A DNA stretch of 56,073 nucleotides from CAYSDH01 sp964429805 (GCA_964429805.1 CAYSDH010000014.1:1-56073), one strand, 5' to 3'. Positions 24,957 through 34,714 are shown, counted from the stretch's first letter. Notes: generated from the letters alone by a model not told the origin. A program made the numbers and translations.

Positions 24957-26204
24957 TTGGAAAAAAGGAAGCGCGTTAATAGAGAAAACATCAAGATTGC
25001 CGCCCGAGCAGTCAAGAGTCAGTTACTCAGAACTGTGCTCACCGTGTTTATCATCGCGCTTGGAATTACAGCGCTGGTGGGCATTCTTACCTCTATTGAT
25101 GCACTTGAAGCCAAAGTAAAAAGTGACTTCTCAATGATGGGCGTCAACACGTTCTCAATACGGCTGCCATCAAACAGTGGTAAGCGCCAAGGTGGAATTG
25201 AAGGCAAAGTGTATAAAAACATCAACTTCAGAGAGGCCCAACTTTTTAAAAAGACCTACGATTATGATGCTACGGTAGCCATTTCTGCGTTTGCCAGCTT
25301 TACAGGCACCATTAAGTATAAATCTGAAAAAACGAACCCGAATGTAACGGTAATGGGTGGCGATATGAACTACCTCAAAATTTCAGGTTTAGAGATAGAG
25401 TTTGGTCGAAACTTCAGTAAAAACGAAGACCAGAAAGGACTCAACGTTGCGCTTGTTGGGGCCAGCGTCTTAAAAAAGTTGGGAATGGAGAAGAGTACTC
25501 TGCTGAACAAAGTGATTTCGGTAGGCGGATCGAAGTACAGAGTAATTGGCTTAATCAAGGAAAAAGGAAAGGCGCTGTTTATGGACCCTGACAATCAGGT
25601 CATTGTCCCGGTGATGAATGTCAAGTTGAACTATGCTTCTCAAAATACCAACTACAGGATTAACGTAATCACGAAGACGGCTGAGGAACTTGATGACGCG
25701 GCAACGGCTGCCATAGGCAGAATGCGTGTGGTGAGAAAAGATGTACTTGGAGAGGAAGACAGTTTTCAGATAAGGATGAGTGATGGCTTTGCCAATGACT
25801 TGTTGGATTTCACCAAATCGGTGCCCGCTATCGCTACGTTCATTGCTATTATAACCTTGCTTGGGGCGGCTATAGGCCTTATGAACATCATGCTCGTCTC
25901 GGTGACTGAGCGCACAAAAGAGATTGGAGTCAGAAAATCAATTGGGGCTAGCTCTAGGACTATCAGGTGGCAGTTTCTTATTGAGGCCATACTGATTGGT
26001 CAGTTGGGCGGGCTTTTGGGGCTGGTGCTTGGCATTGGCATTGGTAATGCGGTATCCATCTTTGTTGGCGGAACCTTCATCATACCCTGGCTATGGATAG
26101 GCATGGCCATACTACTATGTCTTGTGGTAAGTATCGTATCAGGTTATTATCCGGCAAGCAAGGCGGCCAAACTTGACCCTATCGAGTCGTTGAGATATGA
26201 GTAA
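24957..26204 (+). CDS. ABC transporter permease, MacB/FtsX type
   Basis: 415 residues from a TTG start. One TM (LLRTVLTVFIIALGITALVGI) near residue 30, a periplasmic MacB-PCD-like domain to about residue 260, then the FtsX core with three helices: IATFIAIITLLGAAIGLMNIMLV, a GVRKSIGASSRTIRWQFLIEAI cytoplasmic loop, and the last two TMs ending ASKAAKLDPIESLRYE, the standard MacB/LolCE C-terminus. It should pair with an ATPase not found in this window. Substrate unknown: drug, lipoprotein or peptide export are all possible. It is followed by a terminator shared with rplI. Confidence 0.9.
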   Translation: MEKRKRVNRENIKIAARAVKSQLLRTVLTVFIIALGITALVGILTSIDALEAKVKSDFSMMGVNTFSIRLPSNSGKRQGGIEGKVYKNINFREAQLFKKTYDYDATVAISAFASFTGTIKYKSEKTNPNVTVMGGDMNYLKISGLEIEFGRNFSKNEDQKGLNVALVGASVLKKLGMEKSTLLNKVISVGGSKYRVIGLIKEKGKALFMDPDNQVIVPVMNVKLNYASQNTNYRINVITKTAEELDDAATAAIGRMRVVRKDVLGEEDSFQIRMSDGFANDLLDFTKSVPAIATFIAIITLLGAAIGLMNIMLVSVTERTKEIGVRKSIGASSRTIRWQFLIEAILIGQLGGLLGLVLGIGIGNAVSIFVGGTFIIPWLWIGMAILLCLVVSIVSGYYPASKAAKLDPIESLRYE

Positions 26205-26238
26205 GACTTTCGGTCCCTATTACAAACGGGCATAAAAA

Positions 26239-26268
26239 AAAGCCCTCTCTTAAAGAAAGGGCTTTATT
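26239..26268. terminator. Bidirectional terminator between permease and rplI
   Basis: Hairpin AAAGCCCT..CTT / AAG..AGGGCTTT with A- and T-rich flanks, placed between convergent genes. Confidence 0.8.
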
Positions 26269-26286
26269 AGTATTGTACCTTCTGAC

Positions 26287-26733
26287 TTACTCAGCAACAA
26301 CCTCAAATTCTACCGAGGTCTTCACTTCTCTATGCAACTTGATAGCCGCACTGTAAGTTCCGAGTTCCTTAATCGCATCTTCTTTGATGTTGATTTTCTT
26401 ACGCTCAATCTCAAATCCTTGAGCAGCTAGTGCCTCAGCAATTTGAACTGTATTGACCGATCCAAAAATCTTCCCAGATGTTCCTGCTTTCGCTCCAATC
26501 TTCAGTGTCACGCCTTCCAACTTAGTAGCAAGTGCCTGCGCTTCTTCAAGGACTTTCGCCTCTTTGTGCGCACGCTGCTTCACGTTTTCTGCATGAACCT
26601 TCTTGGCACTAGCTGTTGCAAGCACGGCAAGACCTTTAGGAATCAAATAATTTCTGCCGTACCCAGCTTTCACAGTCACTAGTTCGTGAGCAACTCCTAG
26701 GTTATCAACTTCTTTTTTAAGTATTACTTCCAT
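26287..26733 (-). CDS. rplI: 50S ribosomal protein L9
   Basis: 148 residues. Binds 23S rRNA at the base of the L1 stalk. The N-terminal domain has the L9 signature EVILKKEVDNLGVAHELVTVKAGYGRNYLIPKGLA with conserved Gly and Lys residues, then the long connecting helix (VHAENVKQRAHKEAKVLEEAQAL) and the C-terminal domain with IFGSVNTVQIAEAL. Full family length. Last gene of an rpsF-rpsR-rplI operon, 18 nt after rpsR and followed by a terminator. Confidence 0.98.
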   Translation of the reverse strand: MEVILKKEVDNLGVAHELVTVKAGYGRNYLIPKGLAVLATASAKKVHAENVKQRAHKEAKVLEEAQALATKLEGVTLKIGAKAGTSGKIFGSVNTVQIAEALAAQGFEIERKKINIKEDAIKELGTYSAAIKLHREVKTSVEFEVVAE

Positions 26734-26751
26734 TTCTGTTGAGTTTTGGAA

Positions 26752-27018
26752 TTACTTCTTCAAGAGATCCGTAACGTATGGCAATAAAGCCAAGTGACGG
26801 GCACGCTTGATTGCTTGTGCTACTTTTCGCTGGTACTTCAGAGAAGTTCCAGTTACTCTTCGAGGAAGGATTTTTCCCTGCTCATTGACCAACATGGTCA
26901 AGTAGTCAGAGTCCTTATAATCGATGTACTTAATCCTATTCTTTCTGAAACGACAATACTTAGTCTTGGTCGTTTCAATGTCGATGGGCGTAAGATACCT
27001 TACTTCTGATTCTGCCAT
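26752..27018 (-). CDS. rpsR: 30S ribosomal protein S18
   Basis: 88 residues. Binds S6 and 16S rRNA in the platform. Visible core: KYCRFRKNRIKYIDYKDSDYLTMLVNEQGKILPRR followed by GTSLKYQRKVAQAIKRARHLALLPYV, the S18 signature. Positioned 3 nt after rpsF, as in other Bacteroidota. Confidence 0.98.
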   Translation of the reverse strand: MAESEVRYLTPIDIETTKTKYCRFRKNRIKYIDYKDSDYLTMLVNEQGKILPRRVTGTSLKYQRKVAQAIKRARHLALLPYVTDLLKK

Positions 27019-27021
27019 GAC

Positions 27022-27381
27022 TTACTCTTTTTCAGTTTCGACTTTCTTATTCTTACTTCTATCCCTTCTGCTCTCAGCGAAGGCGATGTGGTGTTTGTCC
27101 ATTTTGACTGTAAGGAAGCGAATCACTTTCTCGTCTCTTTTGAACTGAGTTTCCATTGTGGCGATGTAATCACCTTCGGTCTCATGTTCGAATAGATAGT
27201 AGAATCCAGTCGATTTCTTCTGGATAGGATAAGCCAGCTTTCTAAGGCCCCAATCCTCTTCGTGCACCATTTTTGACTTGGCGTCTTTGAGGAGTTTCTT
27301 GTAGCCCTTAACCGTCTCCTTTGCCTGTTGCTCAGACAAAACGGGAGTCAAAATGAAAACGGTTTCATATCTGTTTGCCAT
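27022..27381 (-). CDS. rpsF: 30S ribosomal protein S6
   Basis: 119 residues. Binds S18 in the small-subunit platform. Starts MANRYETVFILTPVLSEQQ, with EDWGLRKLAYPIQKKSTGFYYLFEHE and FKRDEKVIRFLTVKMD, the S6 core. The C-terminal tail is Lys/Arg rich. First gene of the operon, with an exact TACCTTTG promoter element 34 nt upstream. Confidence 0.98.
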   Translation of the reverse strand: MANRYETVFILTPVLSEQQAKETVKGYKKLLKDAKSKMVHEEDWGLRKLAYPIQKKSTGFYYLFEHETEGDYIATMETQFKRDEKVIRFLTVKMDKHHIAFAESRRDRSKNKKVETEKE

Positions 27382-27415
27382 AATTATAGTTATTACCCTC
27401 TGTTAAAAAGGAGCG

Positions 27416-27423
27416 CAAAGGTA
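27416..27423 (-). promoter_or_regulatory. -7 promoter element of rpsF operon (TACCTTTG)
   Basis: Exact TAnnTTTG on the minus strand. The implied leader of about 30 nt could hold S6/S18 autoregulation, but I cannot fold the known S6:S18 element there with confidence. Confidence 0.6.
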
Positions 27424-27472
27424 AGTATTCATTACTAAATTGGAAACTATGTAGAAGATTATTTCTACAGGG

Positions 27473-28054
27473 CTATTTCATCCTTTCTGCGAGGAAATCA
27501 ACCATTTTTTTAAAGGCCCGTGCTCGGTGCGACATCTGGTTCTTTTGATGAAGCTCCATTTCTGCAAAAGTGAGTGTCTGCCCCTCTGGTATAAAGATGG
27601 GGTCATAACCAAATCCCTCACCCCCTCTCCGTTCTGAGGAGATATGGCCATTCACACGTCCCACAAAGACATGCTCCTCGTCATCAAGTATCAATGATAT
27701 GGCGGTTTCAAAATAGGCACTGCGGTCTTTGCCACTAATTAAGGCTTGCTCAAGTTTAGCCATGTTATCTTGAGCGCTGCGCTGGGGGCCAGCATAGCGC
27801 GCTGAATAGACTCCTGGAGCACCGTCTAAAGCGGGAACGACAAGACCTGTGTCATCAGCAAAGCAATTAATTTGCAGTCTCTTATGAATAAAATTGGCTT
27901 TTTGAGATGCATTTCCCGTCAGCGTATCTTAAGTCTCCGGCACTTCTTCTTGCCAACCTATCTCAGCAAGCGACTCCAACTCGATGCCCGCAGGCAAGAC
28001 CGACTTGAGCTCTTTCACCTTGTTTTCATTATGACTTGCAAATAGCAGCTTCAT
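27473..28054 (-). pseudogene. rdgB: RdgB/HAM1 nucleoside-triphosphate pyrophosphatase, interrupted by an in-frame stop
   Basis: The frame is continuous from the ATG at 28054 to 27473 (194 codons including the natural stop; family length about 190-200), except for a TAA at codon 42 (27931-27929). Start MKLLFASHNENKVKELKSVL, stop within EVPET*DTLTGNASQKA, where family members have ETGDTF..NA, then FADDTGLVVPALDGAPGVYSARYAG, GEGFGYDPIF and the basic end SHRARAFKKMVDFL. It would hydrolyse ITP, XTP and dITP to keep damaged purines out of nucleic acid. A single base change or a sequencing error explains the stop; an internal start at 27763 would yield only a nonfunctional C-terminal piece. Confidence 0.9.
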
Positions 28055-28064
28055 GGAAATAGAC

Positions 28065-31000
28065 TTAGTCGTTGAGGATGATTACAGGAAAAGTTTCTAC
28101 TCGAATACCCTGCTCGAGTCGGAAATAATACTGACCAGCCGCCAATTGCGACACATCAACAGTAACCAACTCAATGACATTCTCCCCTATCAGATAGGTT
28201 CTCGTGTTGAATTCTCGTCCTGCGACATCCATGATGCTCATGCTGAGCGCGCCATCTTTGGCATTTACAAATCTGAAACTCAACTGATCAGTTGCAGGAT
28301 TTGGCTCAGGGCTCTCCCAAGTTGATATGTCACTCTCCACTATCTCTTTGCACTGACTATTGTTTGACGGGTTTGACTCAACACGTCCAGGAGCTGGAAG
28401 TAGCTCTACGCAGAAAAAAGGAGCCTGCTCACCTTCAATGAACAGCAGCTGCGAGGCTGGAATTATGGTAGTAATCTCTCCGGGCTCGATACTTCCTGTC
28501 CAATTTTCGATAATGCTACTACCATCTAGTATCTCCATGGATACCTGCATTTCATCAAGAGTAAAATTTCCAAAATTACTGACCTGTAGAACGGGCTGAA
28601 TGTAATCGCCTTTTTGTATGCAGCCGATACTCTCCAGACATAAATCTGTCAAGGCTTCGGTCAAAAATATTGGCGCAGTCTGAGTATCTGTGCAGCCTTC
28701 CTCATTTGTAACAGTCAGCGAAATGATGACTGTTCCGGTATCTAAAAACGTGTGGGTAGGATCTGACGCAATGGCCCCCTGCCCTATGTCAAAGGTCCAT
28801 TGATATGATGCTGCATCAATACTCTGGTCTGTAAAGTCTACTTCCAGCGGAGGCAGTCCTATTTGAGGAGAAAAGTCAAAAGCAGCCTCAGGGTAGCTTC
28901 CAACATTAATTTCGATTTCTGTCTCATCGACACATCCCGCTGCACTGACCACATTGAGAGAAATATCAAAATCACCTGAACCATCGAAAATGAAGTTGGG
29001 GTTTTGAAGACTTGATTGTCCTTGACTATCCAAAATCCACTGCCAATTGGCTATCGTATCGCCAAAGGAAATGATGCTGTTATCTGAAAATGACACAGCC
29101 TGCCCTTCGCAAGCAGGGCCAGCAGAGATTTGGGCTATAGGATCTTCATGGACTGACACATCTATAATCGTGTCATGAGAGCATCCCGTCTCTGTGGTGG
29201 TTAGCAGAGAGACAGGATTAAATCCTGGGGAGTTGAATTGGTAGCTGGTTTGAGGAAATATGCTTCCCTGATTACCAAAGTCCCAGAGGTAGGCTATCGC
29301 CACTCCTGCGCCAGTGGTATCGGGATTTACTTCAAAAAGCATCGGCTCACCAAGGCAGACGGGCTCCCAGAGAAAGTCAGAAACTGGAGACATAAACACT
29401 TCGATGGTCAAGCTGGTGGTGTCTCTGCAGTTTTCATTACTAAACGTGACTAGCTCAATGTCATACTGTCCTGTTTCTGTATAGATGTAATCGGTCAGCA
29501 ATCCTGAGCCAATTATCCCCTCATCAAATGTCCAAATGGATGAAGTTATAATGCCCGAAGAAACTGTACTTGAGTCTGCAAAAACAGTTGGGCTTCCAGT
29601 ACACCCAAGCCCCACAGAGGCCACGGCTTCTGGTTTGGGATGTACTTGCAGCTCCAAATTTATATTGTCAGAACAGCCTTCGTTTGTTTGAATAATGAGG
29701 CTTACCGAGTAGCTTCCCGTATCGGCATAGACATGGGTGGGTTGCGAGAGTGTAGAGCTAATCGAATCGCCAAAGTCCCAGAGGTAGTTGTCAATGGTCG
29801 CTCCCGCTGGCGGCACCGACAAGTCCGAAAAACTCACCAAGTCAGACTCACAGGCATTGCTGGAAAAGAAGTCTGCTGTGGGAGCTTGGCCAGCGATGGC
29901 AATGTCAACGGTGTCTTGAAGTACGCATCCACTTTGATTTACAGCCGTCACCCAATATGCACCTGCATCACTGACCATAAGAGTAGACTGCATTGAGTTG
30001 TCATTCCATGAATAAACCAAAGGCCCATTAACTATATTCTGCACTGAAAGACTGTTGCCGACACACAGCGAGGTATCATTACCGAGTGTTGCTACTTGCG
30101 AAAACTCGTCTTGATCAACAAAAACAGTATCACTGGCGAACATGCAACCCACAGTGTCAGTAACATTTACCTGATAAGAACCAGGCACATCTATAAATAT
30201 GTCAGAGTCACTCGTCATGTCATTCCAGTCAAATGAGAATGCTGACGGGTCTAATGCGACAGACCATACACTGTCTTCTCCAGAACAAAGAGAAAACGAC
30301 TCAATAAATTCTCCAGGGAACGAGACTAAAAATGAATCAATATAGGTTCTGCCAAACACATCAGTCACCTCCAGTGTGTATGTTCCTGAGCCTAATATTT
30401 CAGCCGAACTACTATCACTTCCAGTAGACCAATCGTATGACAGAAAGTGATCTCCCACCTCCAACGAAATCGGACAGAATGATTCAGATTCAATATCGTC
30501 TTGGAGAACCAGAGGCGGTGCGTATCTATTCATTAAGTAGTTTTCCACTCCTACGAGGTCCTCGTCACTCAGGGCTTCATTAAACCCAATTATTTCAACA
30601 AAGTCTCCATTCCATACTCTCGATGCCACAGTCCTGTCTCTCGTAATGCGCTCGGCCACCACATTACCTGTAGTTACTAGCGAGATGACCGAATACTGAG
30701 TGGGCTTGGGCAAATCAAGAGGAGCCATGTCTAGCCCATTAAGACGTCCAACACCGTCTGTGATGTTTGAGCTTGTATTCGCTTGAAAAAGTTTATCAGC
30801 AGAATTTGTATTAGACCCTCCAGACGCAAAGTCATTGAGCACACTATGCCCTAAAATTGACGGAAAATCTTGACTCCCAGTAGCATGCTTAACTAGAAAG
30901 ACAATGGTTCGAAAATCATTGACTTCAGAAAAGGTCAAGAAGTCATTTACTCCATCAAATCTCACTGCTGGAAACCCATCCAATTCCGGCACAATGTCTA

Positions 31001-31223
31001 TAAAGGTTGGCCTTTCTATAAGGTTTGTAATCACTGCATGATTCATGTTTCCAGAAATCTCTTGCCACTCCTCTATTTTACCATCAGTATGAACTACGCC
31101 CGTATCTGACTTAAACCACAGATTGAGCGAAGCCAGCTCGGAGGGCAACACCTCATCTTGCGCTGACGCGCAGAGAAAGCCCATCACAAATGGGAGAATC
31201 AAATAGATTTTAGAAAACTGCAT
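28065..31223 (-). CDS. Large secreted PKD-repeat protein with T9SS type A sorting domain
   Basis: 1052 residues from the ATG at 31223, which gives signal peptide MQFSKIYLILPFVMGFLCASA. Next is a concanavalin-like/laminin-G type domain (LNLWFKSDTGVV.., PAVRFDGVNDFL, and the FNEALSDEDLVGVENYLMNRY ending common in these domains). Then Ig-like segments and about five PKD domains, each with YLWDFG or similar and a late GC (for example NYLWDFGDS and AYLWDFGNQG). A CARDB-like stretch (CLESIGCIQKGDYIQPVLQVSNFG) precedes the type A sorting domain: ESPEPNPATDQLSF.. MDVAGREF.. LAAGQYYFRLEQG. It ends 10 nt from the start of rdgB. Confidence 0.9.
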   Translation of the reverse strand: MQFSKIYLILPFVMGFLCASAQDEVLPSELASLNLWFKSDTGVVHTDGKIEEWQEISGNMNHAVITNLIERPTFIDIVPELDGFPAVRFDGVNDFLTFSEVNDFRTIVFLVKHATGSQDFPSILGHSVLNDFASGGSNTNSADKLFQANTSSNITDGVGRLNGLDMAPLDLPKPTQYSVISLVTTGNVVAERITRDRTVASRVWNGDFVEIIGFNEALSDEDLVGVENYLMNRYAPPLVLQDDIESESFCPISLEVGDHFLSYDWSTGSDSSSAEILGSGTYTLEVTDVFGRTYIDSFLVSFPGEFIESFSLCSGEDSVWSVALDPSAFSFDWNDMTSDSDIFIDVPGSYQVNVTDTVGCMFASDTVFVDQDEFSQVATLGNDTSLCVGNSLSVQNIVNGPLVYSWNDNSMQSTLMVSDAGAYWVTAVNQSGCVLQDTVDIAIAGQAPTADFFSSNACESDLVSFSDLSVPPAGATIDNYLWDFGDSISSTLSQPTHVYADTGSYSVSLIIQTNEGCSDNINLELQVHPKPEAVASVGLGCTGSPTVFADSSTVSSGIITSSIWTFDEGIIGSGLLTDYIYTETGQYDIELVTFSNENCRDTTSLTIEVFMSPVSDFLWEPVCLGEPMLFEVNPDTTGAGVAIAYLWDFGNQGSIFPQTSYQFNSPGFNPVSLLTTTETGCSHDTIIDVSVHEDPIAQISAGPACEGQAVSFSDNSIISFGDTIANWQWILDSQGQSSLQNPNFIFDGSGDFDISLNVVSAAGCVDETEIEINVGSYPEAAFDFSPQIGLPPLEVDFTDQSIDAASYQWTFDIGQGAIASDPTHTFLDTGTVIISLTVTNEEGCTDTQTAPIFLTEALTDLCLESIGCIQKGDYIQPVLQVSNFGNFTLDEMQVSMEILDGSSIIENWTGSIEPGEITTIIPASQLLFIEGEQAPFFCVELLPAPGRVESNPSNNSQCKEIVESDISTWESPEPNPATDQLSFRFVNAKDGALSMSIMDVAGREFNTRTYLIGENVIELVTVDVSQLAAGQYYFRLEQGIRVETFPVIILND

Positions 31224-31453
31224 TTTTTGTGCTATCGGAATTTTAAATTTAGTCAAAAGAGCTTTACGAATTTCGAAATGTAGTTTAAGATTCAAGACGA
31301 AATTTCACCAAAAATCAACTCCCGTTTAACTTCAGGTTGCGAGCCGTTTGTACCCTATTGGGAGAGACTAACCAGTTCGACTTTGGAGGTGAAAAACGTG
31401 CTCGACATACTATTGAAACACTTTTCGGCACCCCAACTCACACTGGCTAAAGA

Positions 31454-32395
31454 TTGGCAACACGACTCAACAAGATCAGAACAGTTTCTAATCTATACTT
31501 TAGCCTCAAAGAATTAATCTTGAAGAAAGACAGACGTATTCCAGATTTTTTTGGCGTTGGAGCTGCAAAATCAGGCACTACTTCAATTTGGAAGTATCTT
31601 AATCAGCACCCAGGTGTGTTTATGACCAAGACTGTTGATGTCAAGGAGCTAGGCTTCTATTCTCACGACTATGGCGTAGATGATGAGCAGCTTTACCTTT
31701 CTTTTTTTGATGATGCCATAGAAGGCCAACAGGTAGGCGAGATCTGCCATTCTTATCTAACAACTCCAGAAAGCGCGCAAGAAATTAAAAAAGCCAATCC
31801 AGATGCACGGATTCTGATCATTCTGCGAAATCCAGTTGACCGAGCATACTCCATGTATCATTGGTCATGTGTGCATGGTTATGAGTCTTCTAGCACTTTC
31901 GAAAAAGGGTTGAATCAAGAAAAAAGGCGCTTAACTAATGACAGGTTTAGAAAAAAATGCCCGCAGTATTTTTGGAACTACATGTATAAGAAATCTTCTC
32001 ATTACGCAGAACAGATAAGGCGTTATGAGACGCTTTTCCCTGAACATGTGCTTGTCATGATTTACGAAGAATTTAGTGCTGACCCTGCATCACATTTGGA
32101 AAAAATCCGCCTACATCTTGGCCTCGCTCCTTTTGAGTTTGACCTCAGTAAACGCTTCAACATAGGCAGAAAAACCTATGCACCAGGATTACAGTATGCC
32201 CTAAAAAACTATTTGAGACGAAACAGGAACCGTCCAACACGACACATCCGTAAGTATCTAATGAAACTAAACTCATCAGGCACACAAGGCCCAATGGCAG
32301 CCAGCACGAGAAAAAAATTACAAGAATATTTCGAGCCTCACATAAAAGAGCTGGAAACACTGTTAGGCAGGTCGTTAGAACACTGGAGGAAGTAA
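31454..32395 (+). CDS. Sulfotransferase family protein (first)
   Basis: 313 residues from a TTG at 31454 (start not firm). A PAPS-dependent sulfotransferase of the NodH/heparan-type group: 5'-phosphosulfate loop FFGVGAAKSGTTSIWKYL near residue 35, 3'-phosphate motif ILIILRNPVDRAYSMYHW near residue 120, and YEEFSADPASHLEKI later. It should transfer sulfate to a sugar hydroxyl or amine, as expected at the head of a polysaccharide locus. The basic C-terminus (RRNRNRPTRHIRKYLMK) may bind acidic glycan or membrane. A long leader of about 230 nt separates it from the divergent PKD gene. Confidence 0.88.
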   Translation: MATRLNKIRTVSNLYFSLKELILKKDRRIPDFFGVGAAKSGTTSIWKYLNQHPGVFMTKTVDVKELGFYSHDYGVDDEQLYLSFFDDAIEGQQVGEICHSYLTTPESAQEIKKANPDARILIILRNPVDRAYSMYHWSCVHGYESSSTFEKGLNQEKRRLTNDRFRKKCPQYFWNYMYKKSSHYAEQIRRYETLFPEHVLVMIYEEFSADPASHLEKIRLHLGLAPFEFDLSKRFNIGRKTYAPGLQYALKNYLRRNRNRPTRHIRKYLMKLNSSGTQGPMAASTRKKLQEYFEPHIKELETLLGRSLEHWRK

Positions 32396-32543
32396 AACAG
32401 TGTACATCAGAAAAATTTATTCTCCTCAATCAAAGAATAGTTCATCTTAGATTCTTTATCTTAAATCTCAAATGACCTTAATGCCAAGAATTATATCGCC
32501 TCGTGTTTTCGACATTTTATCTTCTTTACATAGGGTGTAACTG

Positions 32544-33476
32544 ATGGCTAAAGTGTTAATCATAGGTGCCAATGGTAGCATTGGCAGAGCTATCGCTCAT
32601 CGTTTTGTATCTGCTGGACATGAGGTAATCGCAGCAAGTACTTCCTTACATACCGATCAAGCACTCGAAGGACTTAAAGTGGTCAAGCTGGAACAGCGAC
32701 TCACTAATTTTGACTTGCTCTTGTCAGATGAGCAACCAGATGTATGCATTAATGCCTCTGGTAGCCCAACCGTTGGTTTCTCATTTGACAATAAAGAAAC
32801 CGATAGATATTTAAACGCGACCATACCCGCGATGCTCGTCACATCCATATTATCGACTTCTCCTAAGACTAAACTGATTAACTTTTCGAGTGCCGCAGTT
32901 TATGGAAATCCACAATCACTACCCATCTCTGAATCGTTAAAGCCAGCACCAATATCTCCTTATGGATGGCATAAACTCGAAGCAGAAAACTTATTGATGG
33001 AAAGTGCTGCGCAAGGATTAGAATCCGTGAGTTTAAGAGTCTTCTCGGCCTATGGAGCGCAGATGCAAAAGCAGCTTTTTTGGGACAACGCTCAAAAATG
33101 CTCAAAGCCAGGGCCGATAGAATTATTTGGAACCGGAAAAGAAAGTCGTGACTTCATTCACATTAATGACATTGCAACTATTTGCCTGCGACTATCTACC
33201 GTTAGCGGATTAAATGGAGAGGCCATAAACATCTGTAGCGGAGTTGAAACAACTATCAACGAGGCGGCACGACACATGATAGAGGCCATGGGGCGCGATG
33301 CTGCTGACATTCATTTTAACATGTTTCAGCGAAAAGGAGACCCACTTAATTGGCGTGGAGACAATGCTAAATTAAGGCGTGTTTTTAAAGATGAATTCAT
33401 CGACTTAAAAGCAGGACTTACTGAGTATGCGCAATGGATAAATAAAATTAACGCGCCTACCAATCCAAATCAATAA
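32544..33476 (+). CDS. NAD-dependent epimerase/dehydratase
   Basis: 310 residues, extended short-chain dehydrogenase. Rossmann motif VLIIGANGSIGRAIA at residues 4-18, LINFSSAAVYGNP, and catalytic YGWHK (Tyr-x3-Lys) in ISPYGWHKLEAENL, then SRDFIHINDIATICLR. It works on a nucleotide sugar (4-epimerase, reductase or dehydratase); the exact reaction cannot be told. It follows the sulfotransferase after 148 nt and precedes the ABC ATPase by 29 nt. Confidence 0.88.
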   Translation: MAKVLIIGANGSIGRAIAHRFVSAGHEVIAASTSLHTDQALEGLKVVKLEQRLTNFDLLLSDEQPDVCINASGSPTVGFSFDNKETDRYLNATIPAMLVTSILSTSPKTKLINFSSAAVYGNPQSLPISESLKPAPISPYGWHKLEAENLLMESAAQGLESVSLRVFSAYGAQMQKQLFWDNAQKCSKPGPIELFGTGKESRDFIHINDIATICLRLSTVSGLNGEAINICSGVETTINEAARHMIEAMGRDAADIHFNMFQRKGDPLNWRGDNAKLRRVFKDEFIDLKAGLTEYAQWINKINAPTNPNQ

Positions 33477-33505
33477 AATAATTTTAACGAAGACATTTTA
33501 TCTGA

Positions 33506-34714
33506 GTGAAGCCCATCCTAGAAATACAAAACGTATCAAAACAATACTCGATCAATAAAGAGGTCGAGTCCTACTTAAGTATTCGAGATTCGTTAACGAA
33601 TGTCTTCAAGTTCAAGAAAAAGAAAAAGAGTTTTCTGGCTCTAGAGGACATCAGTTTCAAGGTAGAACCAGGAGAGTCAATTGGTGTCATAGGAAAAAAT
33701 GGAGCCGGTAAATCAACTCTGTTAAAAATCCTCTCTCGGATTACGCCTCCTACCACAGGACAAATAATCACTCGCGGACGAATAGCAAGCCTCCTGGAAG
33801 TCGGGACAGGTTTTCACCCTGAATTGACTGGACATGAAAACATATTGCTTAATGGATCCATACTCGGATTAAGTAAAAAGGAAATACTCAGTCAGTATGA
33901 CGAAATAGTGGATTTCTCTGGAGTAGAGAGCTTTTTGACAACTCCACTTAAGCACTACTCCAGTGGAATGCAACTCAGACTGGCATTTGCCGTGGCTGCA
34001 CACCTCCAGCCAGAAATATTAATTATTGATGAAGTTCTAGCGGTTGGCGACCATGCGTTTCAGCAGAAATGCATTGGTAAAATGGGCGAGGTAAGCCGAG
34101 GTGGAAGGACGATCATATTTGTGTCGCATAACATGGCTGCCATCAGAAAGCTCTGCTCGAGAAGCATCATGCTTGAGAATGGACGACTGACTGCTCAAGG
34201 TGACAATGAGACCATCATATCCAAATACCTAGAGGGAGACTCCGGACTTGGAAGTCGACAATCATGGCGACCAAAAGGGCTTGGCAATCAAGAACTACGA
34301 TTTTTAGAAGCTAGCCTGGAGGACAATGACAGAAATGAACGTGAGTCATTTCTGAGTGGAGAAGAAATCAATATAAAATTGGTCATGACTCTCCAACCCA
34401 TCAATTTTGAAATGAGAATAAATGTGAGCGTGTTGGACCAAGAAGAGGACGTCCTTTTCTTAACAAGCTCGCAAGGCAGAGGATTTGATTTTAGTGAAGG
34501 AAAAGAGCATACGATACGAATACGGATTCCTGGAAAATTCATGAAAGGTGGAGTGTACAGAGTTGCTGTGCAAGGTGGTATGCCTGGTAACAAGGTGCTG
34601 GTGCAGCGACAAAGCGTGCTGACATTTGAGATAGTAAGTGAACAAGAATCGACTTTGTACAGCTTTCAGCAGGTCGGGAGAGTTTCTCCTCAAATTAATT
34701 GGAGCACAAGCTGA
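33506..34714 (+). CDS. wzt: Polysaccharide ABC transporter ATP-binding protein, Wzt-like
   Basis: 402 residues, GTG start. Walker A GKNGAGKST at 63-71, the signature YSSGMQLRL from 151, Walker B ILIIDEVLAVGD, and H-loop FVSHN. After the ATPase (about residue 245) comes a C-terminal beta-sandwich of about 150 residues (EINIKLVMTLQPINFEMRINVSV.. GGVYRVAVQGGMPG), the carbohydrate-binding Wzt tail that in known O-antigen systems reads the modified end of the chain. Energises export of an undecaprenyl-linked glycan with the permease at 35492-36340. Its stop overlaps the start of the intervening sulfotransferase. Confidence 0.92.
   Translation: MKPILEIQNVSKQYSINKEVESYLSIRDSLTNVFKFKKKKKSFLALEDISFKVEPGESIGVIGKNGAGKSTLLKILSRITPPTTGQIITRGRIASLLEVGTGFHPELTGHENILLNGSILGLSKKEILSQYDEIVDFSGVESFLTTPLKHYSSGMQLRLAFAVAAHLQPEILIIDEVLAVGDHAFQQKCIGKMGEVSRGGRTIIFVSHNMAAIRKLCSRSIMLENGRLTAQGDNETIISKYLEGDSGLGSRQSWRPKGLGNQELRFLEASLEDNDRNERESFLSGEEINIKLVMTLQPINFEMRINVSVLDQEEDVLFLTSSQGRGFDFSEGKEHTIRIRIPGKFMKGGVYRVAVQGGMPGNKVLVQRQSVLTFEIVSEQESTLYSFQQVGRVSPQINWSTS

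Noticed and set aside
27473..27763. Separate 96-residue gene from an internal ATG
   Set aside because: It is the C-terminal half of rdgB in the same frame as the N-terminal half; only one stop codon separates them.
28053..28325. 90-residue plus-strand frame
   Set aside because: Antisense to the end of the T9SS type A gene and the start of rdgB, both of which have strong family motifs.
31224..31453. Possible JUMPstart/ops-type element upstream of the polysaccharide operon
   Set aside because: No recognisable ops sequence. Only AT-rich leader DNA was seen.
32472..32540. 22-residue ORF just before the epimerase gene
   Set aside because: Short, weakly placed and lacking an overlap with either neighbour. 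Kept out of the small-ORF group.
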